Origin: Terfezia claveryi
Taxonomy: Eukaryota; Ascomycota; Pezizomycetes; Pezizales; Pezizaceae
DNA: 64,000 nt
Reading direction: 5' to 3'
Assembly: GCA_015179025.1 (NCBI GenBank)
Contig: WHUX01000028.1
Coordinates: forward strand, 395,226 to 459,225
Shown here: piece after piece, positions 23,601 through 36,100 of the stretch
How the letters are laid out: each line of letters opens with the position of its first letter
Position numbering within the stretch: the stretch's first letter is position 1
Notes under the pieces: model-generated
Told to the model about the DNA's origin: nothing
Database searches by the model: none
The model's input: the letters and a program-made list of their open reading frames with translations, nothing else
Program-made: the position numbers and the translations under genes

Positions 23601-26600
23601 TTGGGGTGTCGGGTCCATGAGAATGCTTTGACTGCTCGAACGCTGGGATGGTGGTTCAGTCAAGTTGCAATTGATGTTAGTCGGGATGTAATCAAGTAAA
23701 TTAGCGTAAGGTTATTTTACTGCAAGTGCCAGTAGCAGCGCCACGTTGTGACCTATCTAGCCCGCGTGGCTAATTACTCTAGTTGGGTTGGGGGACCCAG
23801 GAACTGGCCAGCGATGTATCTAATGGATTCTCATAGGGAGCTTGCTGATCTGCGGAGTCCGAGGTACTCGAGTAATGCAGGGCATCGGGAGGGAAGGGTC
23901 AGCTTCTGTAGCATTAGGTACTATAGGTTGTTCGCTTAAATTCAGGCGAGAGAGAAATAGTCCCAGCCACAAAAAAAAGATCCGCCATCAGAAGTAAGTC
24001 AGCGAAGTTACTCGGCAACCCCTGAGTGTATTATAGCACTCCAATACAAGAGCTGCTACTTGCTGTCATGATACTCGGCTTTTTCTGATATGCTCGGTGT
24101 TAGTCAGGTTCCAGGATTATGGCACCAAGACAATAAGTTATTAAGTCAGCCGGATCATGGTGTGGACAGAGGTATCCTGGTGCACCTCTAGCCTGAGTTA
24201 CCCTCAACTCGGATCTCAAATTCTCAGGAATTCGTTGAAAGTCTCTTTGGTGGAATAGCTACAGCAGGAATCTAAGCCTTGAGTTTAGTCTCCTCATTTC
24301 ATCAATGATTTATGTTGTAAGTACGTAAGTATATACCAATCAAATGTTGCGCTGTATGTGTGACCCTGGCCTGTATATAGCCTATCGTCTTGCATCAACA
24401 AATTAAGATGTACTTTTAGTGCAGTGTATCCCCTGCTAGTAAGTATAAATTTGCAGGGCTGATGGAGCTAACGATAGGGTAGCTTCGTTCAGCAGTCATA
24501 AACTCACCCGCAGCCAGGGCAATCAATAATATATTAAGCTTGCGAGCTCTGGGTTCCGGCTGGCGGAGAAATTGCCAAAAAAAATGACCATAAGGCAATT
24601 GTAATAAATTTCAGAAAATGGAGGAATGTGAAGAAATTGAGCACTTTCATTGGTAAGTAATCTGGGATATAACATTTTACCCATTTTATTTATATGCATG
24701 CCTAGGAGCACTGGGATTAATTTCTAAATATGATTATTCCGTTACGTACTTACGCAATAGCATGTAGATACATATATATCGTACACCATCATGCCACTGG
24801 GCGGGCCTAGGTACTCGCAAACCTCCTCCTTGGCGAACTGAGGATTATCTATATGTACTTAAGTCGCCCATCCAGGTGTTGACCTTCGCAATTATAACTT
24901 TTATGCTATATCTATATAGCGATATTTTTATGTTGAATTTAACAAGTTACAGCGAGTTAGAAGTCGTTCTGGGCGCCAGGCAACAACCGGGGCGCCTGTA
25001 ATAGCCGTACAGAGAACTTTGCTTTACATAGATGCAGAGACTAGGATGAAAAGACTAGGATACCTATGGTAATTTAAGTGGTTGCAGATACCATCTACGC
25101 AAACCTTAATGCAACGTGACCTCCTTCGTCGTGATATATACACCCATATAGTGAAGGGGAGGTGTAAGGGACCCTATTACTATTTCATTCCTAGGGGGAG
25201 CAGGGTAAACTCTGGGTGACTATCTAGGCTTTAAAAACGTCCTCTCTCCTGTCCCATTAGGCTACCAGAATCTTGCAAGGCCCGGTTTGAATTTTTCATG
25301 CTGGGTACCTTACCTCAAGAGCCTCAGTCTAATCAAGAGTCAACTTCCTCTACAGGGGTCACGCGTGGTTCTCCCCGCTTTCGCTTAAGTTTTCCTGTTC
25401 TGCAGTTCGTGCCGCAAACGACATACATATACATTGCAACTTGCTAATACAGACGGTAAAGATCTCACATCTGGCGTTCGATATCTGGTATTTCAGAATC
25501 AAGCCATTCTTATAGAAATTTACTGTAGGTAGTATCTCCATTCAGCTCAGTATATCTACCAAACAAAGCATAGGCAATAGGCACTCTCAATAATGGCCGA
25601 ATTTAGAGGGCTTATATGGTGTATCCACTCCTCCGTCCGGCAGAATTATTTTGTATGGAAAGTACCCCTGCAGGTCTTAGGATACATAACCAATGTCGCC
25701 GCGGCTGATACTTTTATCCGTCGGGTTCTCGTAGAGACTACTTAAATATGTAGGCTAGATGTTTGATTAGTGTAGCCCATTGGGCTAGTTATGGAATAGT
25801 GCAGGGTGAGAGCGGGCTTCAGAGTTTCATGTGGGGAGAGTGAGTATGGTCACTAGGGCTGGCCTGAAGATTAACCAGATTACCTGAACGGAATACAGAT
25901 AAGCTAACTCTATATGCAAGCTATGTATATGCTTAGTGGATTTACAAACCGTAGAATATCTGCTTTGTTTTTAGCCAGGAGGTTTTTGTTGGTGGTCTTC
26001 GATTCTACTACTACAGTGTAGCTAATACTATTATTTATTTTAGATATAATAAGTTAATAGGTTACCCTGAAGTTCCCTGTGTAACAGTTAATTGAGAGCA
26101 AAAACATGAAATGAAAAGAATGGCTTATTTGATTCTTTAACACCGCCATGACCAAATCTCGCGATAGGTGATCACGTTATGCAAGACATATTTCGGTGCA
26201 CCATTTGACTTGGCAAATCTCGTGTTCAGCTGAAAGAGCTGAAAGAGGTAACTTCAGTATCGCTCACGTGACTAAGCAAGGCTACCTCCGTTGATTTAAA
26301 AAATTAAACCCCATTGCTCACGTGCACCAACCTACGCATAAATATGTTCCTGGCCACTTGTTGTATTTCACGAGCACCCCAGTCAATCTGAGCTATAATC
26401 GTTCTGGCATTATTCCTCATGGTCCCCCTAACGGGACCATAGGCGTAACATGTATAAAAAAATAAAAAAAAGTCCTCGCATTATAGCTAATCATTAAAAT
26501 ATCAACAGTTGCTGCTAGTCCCAACTCGTAAACACCCAGGCCCAAATAGTGGCCTCATAAGGGGAGACGTAGCATGTAGTCGCTCAGATTCAAGCCCAAT

Positions 26601-26939
26601 TAGATTAAATGTTTAATCTGAACAGAACGATCCTGCCTTCGCAGAAGAATTTCGACCACATCATTAAGCTCCGTGGCCTCTTTTGTGGCGAGCGTGAATC
26701 TTTGGAAGCAGCCTGTAGAGAATGATTAAGGCTAAAAAGGATTAGGTCTTGGGATTATTCCAAAGCAAAAGTACCATGCCGCAGGTCAAGCTCAGGCGAC
26801 TTCTGGGATTAGCCACGGGGGCTCGGGCTCGGGTTCTGATGGGGATTTACAGCTCCAGGATGACAAAATTTGTCCTTCGTGGAGGCATATTTGGGCGCCA
26901 CTGGCTGTTTCATGCAAAGCGTATGAGGCTAGGATACTG
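20611..26939. other. flbD upstream region and gene desert
   Basis: About 6.3 kb without a supported gene. The first kilobase should hold the flbD promoter and has a (GGT)n tract near 21111-21130. TIR-like CAACCAGACTA motifs occur at 23046-23056 and 23334-23344, both preceded by unrelated sequence. Reading frames here are short, unrelated and rich in stops. The SINE-like copy B lies near the right end. Confidence 0.5.
26395..26475 (+). mobile_element. SINE-like fragment, copy B
   Basis: Plus-strand ttctggcattattcctcatg is followed by the hairpin GGTCCCCCTAACGGGACC (26421-26438), then ATAGGCGTAACATG and an A-rich tail to about 26475. The hairpin arms differ from copy A at compensating positions (GGTCCC/GGGACC against GGCCCC/GGGGCC), which suggests that the paired structure itself has been kept. 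Confidence 0.5.
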
Positions 26940-27660
26940 CTAACGTACACATGTCTCTTGGAAGCTACTGGACATCTTGGTCTGGCAGCCGCGGCTCAAA
27001 ATGGGAATATTGATGAAGTCAGATTTTGATTAGCAGGTGCTGGTGATATCAACTTTAGGGACCCATATAGGGCGTACAGCACTCGATTTTACTGCACAAT
27101 ACGGACGCTTAGTCATAGATGGTTACTGATATTCATGCCACTGACGTCGGTGGTGGCACCGCACTACAGGTGATATGGCAGCTTTTGAAGAGCGGGTGCA
27201 ACCGCTGAGGGATAGATGACATAGAAATAGAAACAAAAATTCACGAAGCACTTGAAAAAGGCCACAGTGACACGATACAGCTGCTTGATCGCGAGAGGGG
27301 TGCCCGGTCCAACGCTCGATACAACATCGAGCTCAAGGTTAGGTTATACAGAACTACATTGAGATCTAAGACTTGAAATTGAGGCCCACAGATATGTTTG
27401 AATCAACAGCACTCCATTGTGCTGCTGGTCAGGGGCCATGGAGAAGAGATCCAGCTGCTGCTTGAGAGATGCAGATATTGAAGCCAGAGATCATGATAGT
27501 TGTAACAGCACTCTACCTAGCCGCTAGAGAGGTGCATATGGAAGTGGTTCAGCTGCTGCTCAAGTGGTTGAGGCCAAAGGTCACTCTCAATCAACAGCTC
27601 TCCATCACGTCGCTTCCATAAGCCATAGAGATGTGGTTCGGCTACCGATCTCTAAGGTTG
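26940..27660 (+). pseudogene. Decayed ankyrin-repeat gene fragment
   Basis: Pieces of ankyrin repeats can be read in changing frames and through stops. Examples are HLGLAAAQNGNIDEVRF, followed by a stop, near 26970-27030; STALHCAAGQG near 27408; EEIQLLLER near 27445; ALYLAAREVHMEVVQLLLKW near 27510-27573; and STALHH followed by HRDVVRL near 27593-27640. The repeat signature, with TALH turns and VV..LL helices, is clear, but no single frame spans it. Ankyrin proteins are expanded in many ascomycetes, often with NACHT domains; no such partner domain is visible here. Confidence 0.8.
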
Positions 27661-27963
27661 CGAAAATGACTAGGTAACTAGCTGCAACTGAAGACTATTT
27701 CCTGACCGATTTGACCCGATCGCGAGTTTCGGGAAGGGACGGAATATGAGCAAGTATTGTAGAAACTCTCGGACAAGACTGCAGTCTTATTCTTAATCAT
27801 AGTTGCTTTCTTACTTTCTTAACATACAATTTCAATGAAAACCCAGATTCTTGCTACTATTATAGGGCCTTGTGCTCGTGGGCGTTTAGCAGTGTTTTGG
27901 GATATAGGACCTACGTCGCTTTGGAGGCATATTGTGCTTGATGAAGGGGTGTCTGTGTACTTA

Positions 27964-28022
27964 GGTGGTAGTGGTGGTGGTGGTAGTGATTGTGGTGGTG
28001 GTGATTGTGGTGGTGTTGATGT
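27964..28022 (+). repeat. GGT/GAT trinucleotide microsatellite
   Basis: An imperfect run of ggt with interspersed agt and gat triplets. The reverse strand would encode a Pro/Ser/His-rich run; no gene is inferred. Confidence 0.85.
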
Positions 28023-31000
28023 ATAAATGAATTGGCAGAATAGCATGGTTCTGTCGTCTATGTACAGTCACCATGGGCAGGGCGCCGCATGACATTAGGT
28101 CGAATCGGCGTATAGACTTTAAAATAAAATTAAAAAATTTAAAAAAAAAAAATCATAGGCAGGAGCGTAGGCTAGTACCTCACCACAGCACGCGTAGAGG
28201 ACCCGACTAAGTAGGGCCAGCAGCCACCGGCCTCACCATTACGCAACTCAAGTCTAGATCCAGGAGCTAGGAAATGATCGAAAAAGAAAAGCTGGAGTGC
28301 GTTTGATGGTAAGTGTGATGATGGTCGGAGCCAGGTATAAAATCATCTAATTATAAGTGATGAATACTTCGGGTATGCTTGATGCAGGATGGTGGCAGAA
28401 GCAGTAAAGACTGGAGCATTTCATTTCAGGGAAAGGCGGTAGGGAGCGGTCCCAGAGTTGGATTCTCGACCAGCCTCATCACCAGCTACATACTGTGGAT
28501 ATCGGTAATGAGTTACATACAAATATGTATATATACATATATCGAATATAGGGTAATTATAGCACTACATTGGAACATGGCTGATGCCCTATTCCACTAC
28601 CAAATGCCCAGTGATAATAGGAAGGAAATCTATGTCCGAGCAACTCGGTGATAAGGTGAAGCCGGACTCCCAAAAGTCCACCACTGATAAAAATCCAATT
28701 GTTTATTAAGGAGTACCACCTCCCATGTACCAGTTTGTGCTGTCAAGCAGATACAAATAACCTTCCGGAGCAGCCAGCGAGCCTGTGAAAGGCCACTCCC
28801 CTAGGCCCAATATGTTGACGTTTCTACTACTACCGGTACACATAAGATATAATTGATATTAATTTGAAACGCATGAAGTATATACCCAACTTATTGCCAG
28901 GATCAGCCCAGGGGCACTGGTTGTCTCAGAACCGTTATTGGGCCCTCTCCCGGAGCTGCAGAGATTGTCCCTGATCATAAAATCCAATTCACTAATAAGA
29001 TTAGAATTATTGTGAGGAAAACAGAGAGAATCTCTGAAACTCATCCCAATTACTACAAATATGTTTTTTTTTAAGTATCAGGATTCCTAATAAAAATATG
29101 TTTTAGCAGAGGCAGGCACGTGAGCGCTCGACTGCTAAATTGGGAAATCAAGGTGATCCGAGTATTCAGGGTAATGTAGCTAGACATCTCGCAGCCTACA
29201 CTATGTAATACTAACGATCTGACCTCACGCTTATGTGCGTCAAACTATCAATACTATATTCCCAACTTCGCAAGTTGAAGGTGGTGATGATGACCAGGTA
29301 CCTGGCTATTTTTCCAAAAAAATGGCAGCGCAGATAATATCGTATCTTAACTGCTTCCTTTGTTAAGAGGAACCCTCGACCACGGAAAACCCCAAGGAAG
29401 CCAAAGCATAAAGTACCTATAGGCTGGCCAGTTATCCCATGTGCACTGTTGATGAAGTAATTACTTCTTGAAATAGTTTCCAGCCCCTCTATTTTGAACA
29501 GCAGGGGAGGATCGGGTTCCCACAGACAGCTAGTCGTTTGTAAGCCCACGTAGGTACAGTACATAAACCTCACACATAGCCGGCAGGGTCTCTTCCCTTC
29601 AAATGCTCCTAGCCCATCTACAACGCAGCTGGCCTTATTTCCTAGACAGAGGTCCTGCAGCTTGGCACAATATCGAACAACCTATTCCCAGAATCGTTGT
29701 GCAACTAATAGTCTCTGGTTGGTGCAAAACCCATCATGCAAGGCCATACATGCAGAATGCTCTACGTGTAGAGGCTATTCCGTTGATCAATATCCTTCCT
29801 AAGTTCAGCCAAGACGTCACCTGGCATATAACCAAACGGCCTACACACGAAGTCCATTCATGAGCGGGGTCTGTAGCCGAGAGAGGAATCTGATTGGGAA
29901 CGAAAGTGCATACCCTGTCTGATCCGTGAAAACTCCATATCTTTAAGTAAACCAGGCTAATATCTATATCCCAGACCCACTGACCGTTTTTCTACATTTC
30001 CATATTCAGCAAGCTTGTTGTAAATCCCCAAGGATCATTCGGAAAAAGAAAGGCATTAAACCGGCGAGAATATTTGCCTGTTGATAGGCTAGCAGGTCCC
30101 CAGATTTGTCCAAGAATGACTGTATGACTCAGAGGAGATTGCAGCCATAAATGCGTAGAGGTAGGTACTATACTCTAATGGTGTATTATATTTGTTATAG
30201 TTTCATTTATTGTGCTAAGGGAGTTTGCACCTCTGAAACGACCTTCCTTTGGAGTATGTCGATCTTGTGCGTCATGGGAGGCTATCAAGTTCAAAAGGGG
30301 ATCTTGCCCTAAAGGAGACTTCTAAGCATGGACAGGAAGGGGTCGGATTAGCTGGTTTCAGTTGTACTCAAAACAGGAAATCATTCCAAGATGACCGAGG
30401 AATGAAAGGGTATTCTTGGGTGAATCGGGAATGTTCCTTGTACATCTTCGAACCAGGTGGTACCCACTACGTAGATCACCTAGATCACCGCTGCTAGCAA
30501 CTTCGATTATCCAGCGGGTCTAGAAGCCCTCTTGCATGCTCAATCGGGACATGATCCAACACCCGGAATCCAACATCCGGAGTGCATGACTATTCTGCTG
30601 GCGATTTCATAATGCCATCCCACTTTAAGTATATTGGTGCAAGAGACGTATTGTATGCATTCAGATAAACATTCATCAGCGCTGGCCAACAGTATCTGGG
30701 TATATTCTTAGCAGCACTGAGCATGTGCCACCGGAGATAACTCACCAGACTTCATAGGCACCCCAAAACCCCAATCGACGACATTTGCTTGGGAAGTGGT
30801 GAGCCGGAATCGAGCACAAGAGCGTTCTGTTGCTTCAATTAACCCCCTTGATACCATGCACATTCTTTCCTGTGGTTCACGGGGTTACCCGCGGGTGGGG
30901 GTGGTGGCAAGCGGAACTGTAAGCAGTCTGATCTATGGGATGGACTGAGCGGTTGACTGCAAGATGAGTTTTTGTCAAGGTCTCTTCTCGGCATGCGCAT

Positions 31001-33152
31001 AGTCACGAATGTAGTTTGAATACGGTGCTAGGACTATAATTTATGGGCAAAAGTCTGTGAAAACACAGCTAAAAAGGCCAAAAGGGCCCATCGTAGATGC
31101 ATGCCTAATTGTACTTTCCCTCCAAATCCGAAGCGATTCTTGGGTTGGAGCCTAAGCTTGACATGGGGTCCCGTTCATAGTCCTGTAGTACCTCTTCAGC
31201 TGCATTGGTGATTTTCGAAGCGGACGGAAAGGCGCTATTCCCCATAAAAATAGCGCCGTATCTGCGTTTTTTGTATAAGTCTTACCTAAGTAAGTATTTG
31301 AGATATGGTGAAAGTGGATCATTGGTTTACATCTTTACATATTTCCTTTTACCATACTCTATGCGTTGCTCCCATAGGATATCTAGATCTAGATATACTC
31401 TACATTTCGTGATTTGTCCCTCAAAAATTGCATGTAGGCTCTGATTGATGCGCCCCATACACTAATGGGGGTTGTAACTTCGTGGGATAAGATGCTCTAA
31501 GAGTAGGAAACGTCCTTACTTCTTCCCGGGAAACGAAAGGGAACCTCCAGCTTGTGCGAACCAGAAACGAACCTCCAGCAGGACACAGGGTTTCCGTTCC
31601 TAGTAGTACCTTTCCCAGATATAGAGGTACCAATTCTAATGGTGTTCAATGCCAGTTCTTAAGCAAAGTCCAACCCTCATACCCTTTAATGACCCAATCA
31701 AATTGGCCCGGACAGCGTATTTGACATGATACTTCTCAGTCGCCACGTCCTGGATGTAATCACTCTCATGCTTGGTATCAAGAGTATTTGTGACCATTGC
31801 CCTAGAAGGATTCTTAAACGTGAGGGAACAAATCTGCCATGTAGCACAAAGACCAATAAGTAAGAGGTTTTTACAATCTTTCTTATATTTGACTTCATTG
31901 AGCAGGCACCTGTGGGGGATTAGGCCGGGTCCATCAGGGCTCAGGGATTACGGTGACTCTTCATCCAGTAAGGACCCCTCCTGCAAGAAGGCAAAGAAAT
32001 TCATATAAGGCCTGGGGGTGTTCGGTTATAAGGACTCAGTAAAGTAACCTTATATGAGGGACATTCAATGCAGGACAACGGGAATAGCTAAGGGGAGTAA
32101 GTAACATTCCAAAAAAAATTGCGAGGACGCCCGGGAGAAGGAAGCAAATAACAGGCGCAAGTATGAAGTCGCACACAACAGAATGGGGCCTTCCCCAGAA
32201 CCTTCCAAGCGGCGGCCAGAAGGTGTAACCGCCCCTACCTCGCCCTACCTCGCCCTACCTCGCCCTACCTCGCCCTACATATATATATATTTGTGGAAGC
32301 AATTTAAAGAGGTGTAGTTGCGAATTAAAGTTGCATGGCACATGGCATTGTGTGTTTGATCTCCAACCCAGGGAAACGAAGGAACTATCTCCACCACAGA
32401 ACTAACATCTCCAACGCCATTAGCTGCGGCCAAGTATCGCGCCGCGCGCTAATAATCTCCCCTCCCAGCTCTGCACCCCCTCCATTCACACATACATGCA
32501 TTTCGAATGCACGTTGATTTCGAAGATCGCACCAAATACTATCCGCCAGCTTCAACATTCCCACTTGCTTGACTGATTAACATGTGTATATAGGTACATA
32601 CATACCTACCCGGTGTATTAGTTGCTCAAGAGCAGGCGGGGCCTTGGATGGAAGGGTACGGACGAGGCTATCTTACTTCTCGTCATTTTCCTTGTACGTA
32701 CACCGGCGCCGCCCTGCTCACTAACAGAGGTGTGTTTCAAGTCGGGAAAGATCTGCTGCTGATTCTTCCATGCAGGCTATCTAAGTAAGGTATGCATGCT
32801 AGTGGAAACCCATCCTTTTTGCGTTGCACCCAACAGAAGCCCAACAAGCTTGCCCTCTCCAGTTTTTCTAGAATCAATCTTCATTCTCTTAAATACTTAG
32901 GTACCACAACATAGCAGAGCAGCACAGTGCAGCGTTAAAGGTCGGGAATTGGTTGGATGCTTTTGGAGCCTCAACGGGACGGGTGTGGGACAAGAAACTG
33001 GATGCTCGACCTCACCTAGTTGTGCACACGCCTATGCACGCCTTTTGGGAGCCATCGCGGAATCGTTTGAGGACTTCAATATCAAGTCACTCCTTAGCTA
33101 CGTGTCTCCTAACTATCGTACCTCCGTGCCTTGGGCCCAGAAAGCTACAGCA
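28023..33152. other. Gene desert and upstream region of the O-GlcNAc transferase gene
   Basis: About 5.1 kb without a supported gene. An A-rich run at 28119-28152 could be another retroposon tail. A short 9-bp inverted pair, ggcgctatt and aatagcgcc, lies at 31231-31257. A decamer minisatellite sits at 32232-32279. The frame of the transferase is open upstream of its ATG back to 32949, so a longer N-terminus from an upstream exon cannot be excluded. Confidence 0.5.
32232..32290 (+). repeat. Decamer minisatellite (cgccctacct)n plus AT run
   Basis: Four to five tandem copies of cgccctacct (32232-32279) are followed directly by an (at)n tract. It lies about 870 bases upstream of the transferase start codon and could be in its 5' regulatory region. 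Confidence 0.9.
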
Positions 33153-36100
33153 ATGCTACCAAGCCCACGCTTGCGGCCACCACAACCTTCAGAGCAGCAG
33201 CGCCTAGCTACGTATCTGGAGGCTCAGCAAATATTGAACCATGGACCAACATCATATATCTTACAACCACGTCATCGAAACCATACACCTATATTAAATC
33301 TCTACACCCCGTATCGAGCCCATGGTTCCGCCCCCCAAATTCCTCCGCCGGTCCAACAAGGGGCATCACAGGAGGATCTGTTAAGGCGAAAGACACCTGC
33401 TGGGACATTACCTGATGCCTACGATGGAGCACTACTGGAATGGCCTAGGAGGCCTACGAAGCATATCCTTTTGCCCTTGTCATTAGGGGTCCGAAATGGA
33501 CAGGTGCATGAGCCCCAGAAGCAAGCTGGTAGCTTTCAAGGCGTGCAACAACCAGCCCTACCGGTTTCAATTCAGCCAGCATCCGGCAGTTACTACAGCC
33601 GTTCGGGATCTTGGGCGAATTCAAATTCTAGTTTATGGAGAAATTCAGGTGTCAACCCTACTGTGAGTGAAAACGAGCAGGATTTTTCAGTTCTAGCCGC
33701 CCAGCCACAGCTTCAAGCAGTTTCACGACAGGTTGAACCAATATATAACCATGGCCCTTTCACTCCTACATTCAGTCACAATCGGCAGACTCAACAGCCT
33801 TCATTTTCTATCCAGTCAGCTGTCATGAGGGACGGCTTCGGGGTTGAAGGAGCTGGAATGGGGGTTCCTGTGACCGCAACGGGAGCGTGGTATATGACTG
33901 ACAATGGGATATTGTATCCGCTGGACGGATATAGTCCCATGCCGCAACAGCTGAATAACTCGGCCTATCAAATAAATACACCAATTACTCCTTCAAATTT
34001 TCGCGAGATCCCTTCTTTCTTTGGTCACATCCCAAGCTGGACCCAACAGTACAGGGGAAATTCTGGACAAGCACAAACCCCACAGGCAATAAACGCTCCA
34101 GTGACTTCCCCTTACCCCATTGCTCCATACCAGCCATTTGTAGCAGACCCAATACACCATACTCATGGTTTTAATGGTACGAATGGTGGTGCACCAGTTG
34201 TGGCTAATTACATTCATAACATTCTTCCTAATCGTAGTAGGGTCTTGTCTTGGGCACATGGGGTTTATGCGGACCTTGTGCAATCGACACAGGTTCACCA
34301 AGTGTCGCAAGCAGGAACTCAATTATCGTCTCGACCTCCAGTTCGACCATTAGCACAAGCAGGCACTAGTACTTCCTTAGCCACCTATCAACACGGTCTA
34401 CGCAAACAGCAGCTCACTCCCGCAGAAGCCCCACCCAATTGCACTTCTCCTACTCCTCAAGCAAATGATCCCACAGAGGACAACTTAGATCGTCGGAAAA
34501 AGCGGCGAATTGACACTGTCCCAGAGATCCAAACCTCGAGTTCTCATATTCAAAGGCCGAGAAGAAATACAGCACCTGGATACTCCCCACTGCGGTATAA
34601 TAGTAGTGGCTCTGTGACCCCGGTGGATAACAGTGGTTTTCGGGAGAATGAATTTCCTAAAGGTGATATTCAAGTTGGGACGGCTACGTATCAATTGAAC
34701 AGTCAATTTGATGGGGGACCATATAGACACATTCTGAGTAGGAATGGGGATATTGGCTCTCAAGTAAACGTACTTACCCCTATGTCCAATAGGAGGGTTA
34801 CTCCTAGCTTAGGTACGAATGGATTCGGGCAGATTATAGGCGGTACGGGGGGTATGGTGAATCCGGCAGCTGCAAAGATAGCTGCATACCACGCACTGGA
34901 TACGTTACAACAATTGTGCGCAGAGAGTGGATGGAGCTGGCTGGATGGGATGCTATTAGGCGGTTGCATTGCTTATGTACGAGGATTCACAGTGCCTGTT
35001 ATACACACTTACACTGACAGTTTACAGGCGTTGAGTGACCTGAACAGGGCTTTGGGATGGTATCTTAAAATAATCGAGGTGGACCCTCTGTAAGTTTGCT
35101 TATATCGCGCCTCCTGTTGCTCTATACTGAAGTTATGAATCAGGCACGTGGAGGCATTATCAAATTTAGGAGCCACCCTCTTAGCACTCGGTCGACGTGC
35201 AGAAGCAGAGGAATATTGGTTAAGAGCCGTTAAAGCCAGACCGAATTATTTCGAAGCTGTAGAACATCTGGTGGGTCTTCTATGCGGAGAACAGCGTGGC
35301 AGGGATGCAGTGGCACTCATAGAGTTCGTAGAGCGCTCGGTACAAAGAAGGAGTGCTTTACAACTCGATGGCTGTGATATGAGCATTTGCTCAAGCTCAA
35401 GTGAATGCTCACGGGCTTCAGTGAGTCAAACTTCATCTCCCGAAATAAAGTTCGATTATTATGAGGACGATGAAGCCCCAACCACCCCTATCCCACCCCT
35501 AAGTGGGCAACCTGAATATATTATTTCCGGCGCCGATAATGGGAGGTTATTGGGGCTTATACACGCAAAGGGAAACATGCTTTATACCCTTGGAGACAAC
35601 ACAGGCGCTGCTAAGGCCTTCGAGGATGCTGTATTAATCGGAGCGGGTAGAGAAAAGCATGGAATCAAGGGACTCATACAAAGGATTCTTGATATGCTTG
35701 CTTCAGTCACGGACGGCCTCCGTTTAGGAGGGAGAGCGATACAATCGGTCTTACTGACACCCGAAAAGGCGCTTAAAACAGCACAGTTGGTTTTCCCGCC
35801 CAATGGGGAGCTTCCTGGTCTGCGGGAATTGCCATCAGGATCTGCCATGAGGACAGCTATTTCCACGACGAGCAACTCCCTTCTTTCACTCGCAAAAATT
35901 TTTCAAGATGGGATGTCATCTAGTGCTGGAGGTAGCGGTTTGGTCTCTGCTGGAGTAAAGGATATTCTCGCCCTATACTATCTGTCGCTTTCTTTGCATC
36001 CTAGTCCATCAACTGCTAATAATGTTGGCATTCTTTTGGCTAGTGTGCAACAGATCTCGCCTGTCTCAAGCATCTCGGAAGCGAGTTTTCTTCCCGGGTA

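Noticed and set aside
20611..26939. Various frames of 60-170 codons in the desert, such as 21066-21587
   Set aside because: They have no recognisable domains, overlap open frames in other phases and contain simple GGT-type runs; nothing supports expression.
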